Of a DNA stretch of 64,000 bases, positions 56,680 through 64,000 are shown piece by piece. Every line of letters begins with the position of its first letter. The first letter of the stretch is position 1. The stretch lies in the NCBI RefSeq assembly GCF_002100145.1, contig NZ_JXQD01000003.1, positions 1 to 64,000 of the forward strand. Reading direction: 5' to 3'. A program made the translations under genes and the position numbers. The notes under the pieces were generated by a model. The model saw only the letters and a program-made list of their open reading frames with translations. It did no database searches and had not been told where the DNA came from. This DNA comes from Vibrio sp. qd031. Lineage in GTDB: Bacteria > Pseudomonadota > Gammaproteobacteria > Enterobacterales > Vibrionaceae.

Positions 56680-57659
56680 ATGAAAAAGGCACTCTCGCTT
56701 TTAAGCCTAGCTATCTTTTCTACAACCGCATTTGCTAACCCCACCTCAGACGAAAATCTACAACTCACCATTTCTGGATACGAATTTCCAAGGCTCAAAC
56801 CCATCCTAAACGGTCAAGTTGAGATTGAAGGTGTTGATCTCCATTGTAAAAAAATGGGCATCGGTGAAATGTATAACGATGTCCTCAATGGCGATCAAAC
56901 CTTAGACATAAGAGCATCTTTATAAACAGCGACTCGGGCATCGAAAAGCCTGAAGATCTAAGAGGCAAAACCATCAGAACACCTGGATACTCGTCCACCT
57001 CTCTCACCTATATACGCGGTATGCTGCAAGACGAATACAACATATCTCCACAAGACGTTAACTGGGTTGCCTCCGATGTAGATTCATCTAAAGGAGTAAC
57101 AGGCGCGGTATCAGCTCAAGAAGCGCACATGCCAAACGGCGTTGTGGTTCGCACAGGCTCGGCAGATAAAGACGAGTCAGAATTTTTAGTCAGCGGTGAG
57201 GTAGACGCTTTATTCCATGCAGCAGAGCCCGAAGCTTATGTGCAAGGACACTAAAAAGTCGCACGCCTATATAACGATTCGCGCACCGCAGAGAAAAAGT
57301 ACTACCAAAAGACCGATGTATTTCCAATTATGCACGCAGTCGCCATTAAAACAGAATTACTGGAAGAGCACCCATGGTTAGCAGAAGCTGTCTATAACGC
57401 TTATGTCGAAGCCACACAAATCGCGTATGGGCAAATGAACCAGATCGGTTGGGCGGCAGACATGATGCCTTGGTATGTCCAAGAGCTTGAGTCGGCGCGC
57501 GCGTTAATGGGCGATAACTTCTTTAGCTATGGCTTTGATGACAATAACACCAAAACCTTATAGACCTTATTCCGTTATTCGTATGAGCAAGGTCTGTCAG
57601 AGCGCGAACTCACAATAGAAGAGCTGTTCCACCCAGCAACACTCAAACTGGCTGAGTAG
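56680..57659 (+). pseudogene. decayed binding protein, 4,5-dihydroxyphthalate-decarboxylase-like family
   Basis: Starts with a signal peptide (ALSLLSLAIFSTTAFA) and LTISGYEFPRLKPILNGQVEIEGV, then in another frame GIEKPEDLRGKTIRTPGY, GMLQDEYNISPQDVNWV, and finally YSYEQGLSERELTIEELFHP. This series is typical of the 4,5-dihydroxyphthalate decarboxylase/NMT1-like substrate-binding-protein family. The frame changes near 56920, with an apparent internal deletion of about 60 codons, and there are in-frame stops at 57252 (TAA) and 57561 (TAG). So it is not functional. It follows the maturase gene and may once have delivered a substrate for the module. Confidence 0.75.
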
Positions 57660-57745
57660 TTACACTTTGTCGTTTCAATCCCCCCCATTAACACCCATGG
57701 CAAGAAACAATGTTGTCTTGGGTGTTCTTGGCCAGTTTACGGCTA

Positions 57746-58315
57746 TCATTTCGACTTAGAAGCCTCAAGCGACGCGACAATCAGCGACATTGGTCCTTTA
57801 ATCATGTCCGTTTTAATCAATGTCTGGTCTTCACAGCAACTGATTGAAAAAGCAAAACCATGTAGATAATCGGCAAGCAAATCCAAACAGTCCTTTTCAA
57901 TTCTTTCTGATAATTCAAGCGGCCTGATGAGTGCAAGATAACGACGGGTAAAAACGTGCGCCGGACTGCCCGATTTCATACTTAGCACAATAGCCAACAG
58001 CCCGCGATACTCCCGAAGAAGCTCAATATAGCTGACCGATAATTGTAATAGCTCGTGCTGCCAATCTGCATTCTGGCTTGGCTGATATATCTCTTCCACC
58101 AACGAAGAGGTGAGGGATTCTAGCAAGGCATTTTTATTCTTGAAGTAGTGGTAAATCGCCATAGGGTCGACATTGAGCTCTTTTGCTAGCAAACGAATGC
58201 TGGGCACTTGTCCTTCGCTTTTCATCAAAGACTTTGCCATACCTAAAACAACGTCAGCACTAAGTTGTGTTTGCTGCGCGCGCGGTCTACCGCGTTTTTT
58301 CTCATTGACAGCCAT
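57746..58315 (-). CDS. TetR-family transcriptional regulator
   Basis: A 189-residue TetR protein. The N-terminal HTH is near residues 37-58 (PSIRLLAKELNVDPMAIYHY), and the C-terminal ligand domain is helical. A basic GRPRAQQ tail precedes the first helix. It is divergent from the RibD/DHFR-like gene about 100 bp away and probably controls it. Confidence 0.82.
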   Translation of the reverse strand: MAVNEKKRGRPRAQQTQLSADVVLGMAKSLMKSEGQVPSIRLLAKELNVDPMAIYHYFKNKNALLESLTSSLVEEIYQPSQNADWQHELLQLSVSYIELLREYRGLLAIVLSMKSGSPAHVFTRRYLALIRPLELSERIEKDCLDLLADYLHGFAFSISCCEDQTLIKTDMIKGPMSLIVASLEASKSK

Positions 58316-58414
58316 AAAGTCTTCTCGCTAAACTCCATTAAATCTACACTGTAGAATTAATTTTACCCTATCCCAAACCATGACTCAAGCAAGTCATCCT
58401 TTAGTGAGGTTTAC

Positions 58415-58948
58415 ATGGCGAACATCGTATTTATTGCAACAAGCTTAGACGGATTCATTGCCGACAAAAACGGAGGGTTGGATTGGCTTGAATCAGTGCC
58501 GAACCCCGATCATGTCGACACTGGCTTCTTTTCTTTGATGGAACGTATTGATGGATTAGTCATGGGACGTAACACCTTAGACGTGGTGTTGGGATTTGGA
58601 GGAGAGTGGCCGTACTCAAAACCTGTGTTTGTGTTAAGTAACACCATGACTGAATTGCCAATGGGCTATGAAGATAAGGTCACGTTAGTAAATGGCGACC
58701 TAAAAGACGTGGTGGCGGATCTAAATGCGAAGGGCTTCAACGATCTTTACATTGATGGTGGGAAAACAATTCAAAGCTTCCTGAAACTCGACCTCATCGA
58801 CGAAATGGTGATCACACGTTTTCCAATGTTGCTTGGAGGTGGTGCGCCATTGTTTGGCGACTTGGACAACCCGTTGAATTTCACTGTGAGTAAAAGTAAA
58901 GTCGTGCTGGATCAGCTGGTTCAAACAACCTATCTGCGTAGTCGATAA
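58415..58948 (+). CDS. dihydrofolate-reductase-like / RibD C-terminal domain protein
   Basis: A 177-residue oxidoreductase with the DHFR fold. Motifs are ATSLDGFIADKNGGLDWL at the N terminus, GLVMGRNTLDVVL (NADPH binding) and LYIDGGKTIQSFLK. It resembles YyaP/YwjB-like proteins that give drug or stress tolerance; the substrate is unknown. The ATG has GAGG upstream. It is divergent from a TetR repressor. Confidence 0.82.
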   Translation: MANIVFIATSLDGFIADKNGGLDWLESVPNPDHVDTGFFSLMERIDGLVMGRNTLDVVLGFGGEWPYSKPVFVLSNTMTELPMGYEDKVTLVNGDLKDVVADLNAKGFNDLYIDGGKTIQSFLKLDLIDEMVITRFPMLLGGGAPLFGDLDNPLNFTVSKSKVVLDQLVQTTYLRSR

Positions 58949-59021
58949 GCCACTATCGAAGCGCATTTCTACAGATAAACGGGTGTCTTACCACCCGTTA
59001 AATCAATGGCTCAACTTGCCC

Positions 59022-60023
59022 TTATTCAGCAAGCCAACGACCATCCAGCGCGAACGATTTTTCATCAAAATCAATGGTTGCGCTCACACCCAATGGTGTA
59101 ACTAACATTGGGTGCGTATGGCAACTGTCGAAGCCATTCAAAATAGGAACGGCTTTACCACTAAGCACTTCCATAAGAACATCCAGTGGCGAGCGACCGG
59201 TCCCTTTGTCGTTAAACAACTCATGCTTGCCTAACACAATGGCCCCTACCTTATCAAAAACGCCACACGCGAAAAGGTGCGCAAAGGAGCGCTCAACCGA
59301 TTCAATACCCATAAGTGAATCTTCCAGCAACACTATATCGCCAGCTTCTATCTTAGGCATATACTCACTGCCCCATATCCCCGACATGGTATTGAGGTTG
59401 CCCCCAATAATTCGGCCACTAACCTTGCCGCTACCAATGTATTGCCATTGATTATCGAACGTAGGTTTTGCGGCGTCTTGAGTCTCCCAGTCATGCATCA
59501 CATCGGTCCACACCGCTGGCATAGTGTATTGATGCGAGGACGACAACCCACATAAGATGTCGCGAAAGGAAGCAAATGTCTCGTCAACCAGCGGTGGCAG
59601 TTCACCAAAAGACGCCACCAGCGCAGGGCCATAAAACGTCACTATATCCGTTTTTGCGACTATGCCTAACAGTAGCGCTGTCGCATCGGAATATCCAATA
59701 ATGATCTTAGGATCCGCTTTGAGAGCTTGATAATCGATGTAGGGAAGGAGCGAATTACTGTTGTAGCCGCCGATTGTGGACATAATACAGCGGACGCTAG
59801 GATCGCGAATCAGTTGATTGAGCTCGTCTGCACGCTGCTGAATGGACCCCGAACGATAGTAGTCGGAGCATCCAGTCAGTGAGCCTGCAACCAGCTCAAA
59901 ACCATGAGAAGCTAAATAGGATTTGGCGCGTTCAAATCGATTGGGGGCAAAACTGGTCACGGGAGAAGACGGTGAAAAATAACCAATCTTGTCGCCTTGT
60001 TTTAATGCCTTGGGATAGATCAC
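59022..60023 (-). CDS. S66-family peptidase, MccF/LD-carboxypeptidase-like
   Basis: A 333-residue serine peptidase. The nucleophile region is MSTIGGYNSNSLLPYIDY (Ser within GGYNSNS) and the family motifs PSVRCIMSTIGG and GYSDATALL are present. The GGYNSN form resembles MccF, which cleaves microcin C-type peptide-nucleotides, more than LdcA, which trims murein tetrapeptides. It has no signal peptide, so it acts in the cytoplasm. The start is a GTG at 60023 with AAAAGGA upstream. It may be a self-immunity or detoxification enzyme. Confidence 0.8.
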   Translation of the reverse strand: MIYPKALKQGDKIGYFSPSSPVTSFAPNRFERAKSYLASHGFELVAGSLTGCSDYYRSGSIQQRADELNQLIRDPSVRCIMSTIGGYNSNSLLPYIDYQALKADPKIIIGYSDATALLLGIVAKTDIVTFYGPALVASFGELPPLVDETFASFRDILCGLSSSHQYTMPAVWTDVMHDWETQDAAKPTFDNQWQYIGSGKVSGRIIGGNLNTMSGIWGSEYMPKIEAGDIVLLEDSLMGIESVERSFAHLFACGVFDKVGAIVLGKHELFNDKGTGRSPLDVLMEVLSGKAVPILNGFDSCHTHPMLVTPLGVSATIDFDEKSFALDGRWLAE

Positions 60024-60174
60024 TCAGTTGATTCCTTTTGACTGGATACACTAGATTTACTGGGTATTTTTCGTGAAATGTCATCCCCGTACAATCTCTT
60101 AACTCTGTTTAATTATCAAGAGGTTATTTCACGTTGTTGGCCATAATGTCACCCGCTATGAAACCATTGAACGA

Positions 60175-60582
60175 CTAGCGCTTTCGATTCTGTTGAACCA
60201 ATTTCTCATTCCACGCGGTGTTGCCATCTCGTTTGCTCACATCGTACTCCGAACAAAACTGCGAGATCGTCATATTGTTATCACCGGTTGCGAGTTTTAA
60301 CGCCAATTGAACCTGCTGCAGTTTACTTTGCAGACGCAGTATTTGTCCTGCGTTTGGGCTTTTCTCTTTCGCAAACTTTAACGCGGCGTGCTTACGCTCA
60401 GCTGCTCCGGCGCGGCGATCGGCTTCTCCCAGCAAGAATCGTAACTGAGCAATACTTTTACCTTTTTTGAATGCAGGATCAATCAGCTCGACACACTCTT
60501 CAAAAGAAGGGTCTACAACATAAGGATCAATTTTATGCGCTTGCTGGCGCATCCATTCAAGAGCGAGTTTTTCGTCAGACAT
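60175..60582 (-). CDS. hypothetical protein
   Basis: A protein of about 135 residues, highly charged and helical, without signal peptide. Residues such as GEADRRAGAAERKHAALKFA suggest a coiled coil. I chose the ATG at 60582 (MSDEKLALEWM), but the frame continues to an earlier ATG at 60627, and neither has a strong ribosome site. No family is recognised. Confidence 0.5.
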   Translation of the reverse strand: MSDEKLALEWMRQQAHKIDPYVVDPSFEECVELIDPAFKKGKSIAQLRFLLGEADRRAGAAERKHAALKFAKEKSPNAGQILRLQSKLQQVQLALKLATGDNNMTISQFCSEYDVSKRDGNTAWNEKLVQQNRKR

Positions 60583-60997
60583 AATCCAATCTTTACTGAA
60601 ATAATGAGTGCTTATGGTATCGCTCAATACTAAACCACCGCAATAGAAGATTCCAATTGTCGGTACGCTCTACGGGTTAACGCAAAAGTATTGTTTCGAC
60701 ATATGTCATGCAGTCATTGTGACGCTGTCTCCAGCTCAATAAAGCCGAAGCAATGATTGATACAAGCGACATGCTCTAACAACAACCGTTATAAAGGTGT
60801 CCTATTGATCGTGAAATAAGCGATATCGAGATTGCAAAGCTATACCCTTTTCAACCTTCAAAGAGATCGCCAAAGAGCGTGACATCACCACAAATGATCC
60901 GTTAGATTAATTTTTTAATTGTCATCATGATGTCAGGTTTATGAGGCGACTCACGTTTATCAAACACTACCAATTATTGGGTAATAAGCAATCAAGA
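60583..60997. other. intergenic region before the GH88 pseudogene
   Basis: About 415 bp. I see no intact gene, RNA or repeat. It may contain the lost 5' part of the GH88 gene, but no recognisable N-terminal GH88 sequence is present. Confidence 0.35.
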
Positions 60998-61800
60998 ATG
61001 CACGCTTTACGAGCGGCCAGCCAGTTATCTTGCAAGCCGCTTTAATATCAACTGTCGTTTTCTCACTGCTTCGAACAAAAAGATGCCATAGCGCAGACCC
61101 GAAGGGGCTAAGTATCATCGACAGTATGATGAACTTACCTATTCAATTTTGGGCCGTTGGACAGTTAGACACCCCACCATTTAAGTCAATCGCAATAGCC
61201 CACGCCGACACTATACTTAAAGAGTTTATACGTGAAGACGTCTCTGTAAGACATCTGTTTGAGTTCGATTGTTACGCGGGCGAGGTTAAGCAATATCATG
61301 GCGGCCAAGGATACAACCCAAAGTCCGCATGGAGCCTTCGAGCAACATGGGCGGTTGACGGTTTGCATTAAACTATCAGTACACCAAAAAACAACACTCT
61401 CTAGACGCTGCAATGAAAACGGTTAACTTATTCAATGCCCTCCTCGGTGAGGACTCGGTGCCTTATTGGGGTTTCAGAGCCATAATACCCCCCCCTAAAC
61501 GCTAAGAGATACCTTTGCTAGTACTTGCGCCGCAAGTGAGCTTGTAATGCTATCTGAATTAGTACCCTCCGGGGGACTGCGTGAGCGTTACTTACTCGCT
61601 ACTAACGATATATTAATGAGCCTTCATCAGAACTACGAAACGTATAATGACGATAGCCAACAAGGTATTTTAGTTGGCGGTACCTTTAACTACCCTAAAG
61701 GACTCGGTATCGATTGTTCGTTGATCTATGGTGACTACTACTATGTTGAAGGGTTATACCGCCTGAAAAAAAAATTAGCGTCTTTCAACAACTACCACGA
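60998..61800 (+). pseudogene. unsaturated glucuronyl hydrolase (GH88), frameshifted
   Basis: Fragments in three frames give a consistent GH88 order: ALRAASQLS, RFNINCRFLTA, IIDSMMNLPIQFWAVGQ, HADTILKEFIREDVSVRHL, GGQGYNPKSAWSLRATWA, DSVPYWGFRA, RDTFASTCAASELV and GLGIDCSLIYGDYYYVEGLY. GH88 enzymes remove the unsaturated uronic acid from chondroitin, hyaluronan or similar disaccharides. The N-terminal third is missing. Breaks are seen near 61035, 61369 (TAA) and at a run of eight C near 61487-61494, where loss of one C would restore the frame locally. The gene is convergent with an IclR regulator, and a TRAP transporter lies beyond. Confidence 0.78.
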
Positions 61801-61807
61801 CCCAACA

Positions 61808-62575
61808 TTATGGTGTCAGTTTGGTCGTAATGGACTGACACAACTCTACAAGAAGGTTCTTTGTCGTCTCAATGCTGTACACTGCATGATGCACAGCATC
61901 GGAATCTAAGGTTACATAAGGAACTGTCAGCGCCGCCAAAAATCGATCCGCAGTAAAGATTGGAACACTTATGTTAGTGATGCCGGATATCTGCGGACTG
62001 GGCCCTATGTAGTAACCTTGTTTTTGAGTAGGTTCGATAAGAATACTGGCTTGATCGATTTCACTCTGTGTTGCACCACTTTGCTTGAGTATGGTGGGCT
62101 TGTCGATAGGGTCACAAAAGCTAAGCAATACGATTCCCGACCCCGACGAGCAAACATCGAGTTTTGCACCAATCTTTAAGCTAAAGCCCATTTTATATGG
62201 GCTCTCTTCTCGTCCGATAACCACTAGGTCTTGACTGTCATACCAAGATATATGACAAGATTGATTCACCTTTTCACTCAACGTTTTCATCAAAGGCTTA
62301 GCAACATTAAGCAGTTGTGCTTGAGGTGGGTATTGATTTGCTACTGTAAACATTTGCATTGAAAACAAATACTTACCAGTATATTCATCAAAGGTTACAT
62401 ACCCACGACGAGACAATACTGACAGTACTCGGAAAATCTCCCCAACGCTTCTACCCACCAGTTCAGCGATTTGCTTTTTGGACAAAGGCTGTGCAGAACT
62501 GGCAAGTAGTTCTAGTATATCTAGTCCTTTCTCTAGCGCAGGAGCGTTATACTCTTGCCTAACTGCTTTTTCCAA
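61808..62575 (-). CDS. IclR-family transcriptional regulator
   Basis: A 255-residue regulator. The winged helix is near residues 33-55 (SKKQIAELVGRSVGEIFRVL), and a GAF-like effector domain follows. The start is a TTG at 62575 with GGAGAG upstream. It is in the same direction as, and 11 bp after, the TRAP permease gene, so it is probably co-transcribed. The effector may be the transported sugar acid, by inference from the GH88 remnant. Confidence 0.85.
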   Translation of the reverse strand: MEKAVRQEYNAPALEKGLDILELLASSAQPLSKKQIAELVGRSVGEIFRVLSVLSRRGYVTFDEYTGKYLFSMQMFTVANQYPPQAQLLNVAKPLMKTLSEKVNQSCHISWYDSQDLVVIGREESPYKMGFSLKIGAKLDVCSSGSGIVLLSFCDPIDKPTILKQSGATQSEIDQASILIEPTQKQGYYIGPSPQISGITNISVPIFTADRFLAALTVPYVTLDSDAVHHAVYSIETTKNLLVELCQSITTKLTP

Positions 62576-62586
62576 GTACTCTCTCC

Positions 62587-63894
62587 TTAGTTAACTAACC
62601 CCATCATTCTTGGGATCGTCATCGAAATAGCCGGTATATAGGTTACCGCCATCAAGACTAAAAATATTACCGCAAAGAATGGTAACAGCGTTTTGATCAC
62701 GTGGTCAATTTTGATGTCACTGATTTTACAACCGGTAAAAAGAATTGGCCCGACAGGTGGTGTAATAGTTCCCAACGACAAATTAAACACCAACAGGATG
62801 CCAAATTGAACGGGATCCATACCTAAATTCACACAGATAGGTAGAAAAATTGGTGTGAAAATTAAGACTGCTGGTGTTGGGTCCATAAAAGTGCCGACAA
62901 ATAGCAATACAATATTAATTATCAACAGTATCACTAAAGGATTGTCAGTCAATGCAAGCAACGTGTCTGCAATCATGCCTGGGATCTGTGTAAACGCCAT
63001 CACCCATGACATGATTGATGAAGCGGCAATCATAAAAATAACGATTGCGGTTAGTTTGGCCGTTGCTAACAAAATATCGGGCAACTGCTCTGCTTTTAAT
63101 GCTTTGTATAGAAACCCAAGAAGCAATGAATATACTACTGCAATAGCCGAGGCTTCTGTTGGTGTAAATATCCCAGCAAGTATTCCACCAATCACGACCA
63201 CAACGAGCGATAGACTCGGTATAGCATCAATAAACAGGCGCACTCGTTCAGAGATACTCAATATGTGACGTGAGGTATAACCGCGTCGGTAAGCCATTAT
63301 TCCCGCCACCAACATAACCCCACCACCCCACAATAATCCGGGCAAATAGCCGCCCATAAATAGAGCAGAAATAGAAACTGAACCTGCAACGGTGGCATAG
63401 ACAATTAGCGTATTGCTTGGTGGAATCAACATTCCAGTCGGTGCAGATGCGATATTGACAGCTGTTCTAAAGGATTTGTCATACCCTTCTTTTTCTTGAA
63501 TGGGGTTCATGATCCCACCAATAGCCGCTGCCGACGCGACACCCGATCCGCTAATTGAGCCAAACAACATGTTTGACACAACGTTCGTTTGAGCCAAAGC
63601 GCCAGGGAAATACCCAGTCACAATCTTTGAACAATTGATGAGCCGTATGGCAATTCCCCCATTGTTCATGATATTGCCTGCCAAGATAAAAAATGGAATG
63701 GCTAATAGGGCAAAACTGTCTAGTCCAGTGAACATACGTTGAGCCGCGGTTGTCGTTGCACCCGCGAGAGGTAAAATACTAATCATTGCGACAAATGATG
63801 GTAGCCCGATACCAATACCAATCGGTGCACCAAGAACCAATAATAAAATAGCGCCACCAAACATGATTAGGGCGGCAAGAGTTGCTGCATCCAT
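62587..63894 (-). CDS. TRAP transporter large permease (DctM type)
   Basis: A 435-residue integral membrane protein with about 12 helices. The DctM signature includes AIPFFILAGNIMNNGGIAIRL, SGSGVASAAAIGGI and FMDPTPAVLIFTPIFLP. It is the main translocation subunit for uptake of an organic acid with Na+. I start it at the ATG at 63894 (MDAATLAALIMFG), with AAGGA upstream; a TTG lies two codons earlier. It follows the small subunit directly. The substrate protein is outside the window. Confidence 0.9.
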   Translation of the reverse strand: MDAATLAALIMFGGAILLLVLGAPIGIGIGLPSFVAMISILPLAGATTTAAQRMFTGLDSFALLAIPFFILAGNIMNNGGIAIRLINCSKIVTGYFPGALAQTNVVSNMLFGSISGSGVASAAAIGGIMNPIQEKEGYDKSFRTAVNIASAPTGMLIPPSNTLIVYATVAGSVSISALFMGGYLPGLLWGGGVMLVAGIMAYRRGYTSRHILSISERVRLFIDAIPSLSLVVVVIGGILAGIFTPTEASAIAVVYSLLLGFLYKALKAEQLPDILLATAKLTAIVIFMIAASSIMSWVMAFTQIPGMIADTLLALTDNPLVILLIINIVLLFVGTFMDPTPAVLIFTPIFLPICVNLGMDPVQFGILLVFNLSLGTITPPVGPILFTGCKISDIKIDHVIKTLLPFFAVIFLVLMAVTYIPAISMTIPRMMGLVN

Positions 63895-63900
63895 GGTCAA

Positions 63901-64000
63901 TTATCCTTTGAGTCTAATTTGTTGAAACTGATGAACAAGCTTCAATTGGTTAATCACGAAATAGATCAAGATCAACGCGCCTGAAATCGGCAATGCGGCA
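63901..64000 (-). CDS. TRAP transporter small permease (DctQ type), C-terminal end
   Basis: Only the last 32 codons are in the window. They read ALPISGALILIYFVINQLKL and end with TAA at 63901. This is the last membrane helix typical of DctQ. The gene continues past the right edge. Confidence 0.8.
   Translation of the reverse strand, partial: AALPISGALILIYFVINQLKLVHQFQQIRLKG

Noticed and set aside
1..64000. tRNA, rRNA or CRISPR arrays
   Set aside because: I saw no cloverleaf, conserved rRNA stretch, or regularly spaced direct repeats.

Overview
The window looks like a gamma-proteobacterial, most probably Vibrionaceae, chromosome segment. The reasons are a VC0807-family membrane protein, an ortholog of the Vibrio (p)ppGpp synthetase RelV with all five reported essential residues at a constant offset, VllY-type 4-hydroxyphenylpyruvate dioxygenase, tryptophanase, a cassette-like attC site of Vibrio type at the left edge, and moderate GC. 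I saw no rRNA, tRNA or CRISPR array. The mixture of catabolic operons, regulators and decayed genes fits an accessory-rich replicon; chromosome II is only a guess.

Layout. 1-1.9 kb: a cassette-like hypothetical gene with a degenerate attC, then gene-poor DNA with strong hairpins. 1.9-6 kb: VC0807-family protein, relV, a CPA1 antiporter and an acetyltransferase. 6-11.2 kb: glyoxylate shunt, malate synthase G and isocitrate lyase around a LysR regulator. 11.3-17 kb: a possible ADP-ribosyltransferase-like protein, a MATE pump, a LysR/quinone-reductase-like divergent pair, a diguanylate cyclase and an IS481 remnant. 17.4-25 kb: an AglEFGK-like alpha-glucoside ABC importer with a sucrose-phosphorylase-type GH13 enzyme and a divergent LacI regulator, with two near-identical LacI-type operators between them. 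25.2-30.7 kb: a chemoreceptor with an IS3 orfA remnant behind it, then yqjG, ygiD and a LysR gene. 30.9-40.2 kb: an FG-GAP lipoprotein, then almost the whole route from phenylalanine to acetoacetyl-CoA (phhA, phhB, aacS, hppD, hmgA, fumarylacetoacetase, maiA) with three TyrR-box-like sites in its promoter regions. 40.5-44.3 kb: a hypothetical protein, a histidine phosphatase, a NUDIX hydrolase, an epoxide-hydrolase-like enzyme and a WYL regulator divergent across a large inverted repeat. 44.4-46.3 kb: tryptophanase behind a possible TnaC-like leader peptide and an intrinsic-terminator-like hairpin.

46.5-57.7 kb is the most interesting block. It holds a glycyl radical enzyme and its activase, a divergent TauE/SafE exporter, a periplasmic Cys-type sulfatase, an outer-membrane barrel, a lipoprotein carrying only an FKBP N-terminal-like domain, an anaerobic sulfatase-maturating radical SAM enzyme, and a decayed periplasmic-binding-protein-like gene. 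Two oxygen-sensitive radical systems sit beside sulfate-ester and possible sulfite handling, which suggests an anaerobic organosulfur module. The substrate of the glycyl radical enzyme cannot be read from the sequence alone.

57.7-64 kb: TetR with a divergent RibD/DHFR-like reductase, an MccF-like S66 peptidase, a hypothetical protein, a frameshifted GH88 unsaturated glucuronyl hydrolase pseudogene, and an IclR regulator with a TRAP transporter that runs off the right edge. The last three look like a uronate-disaccharide utilisation locus that has lost its hydrolase.
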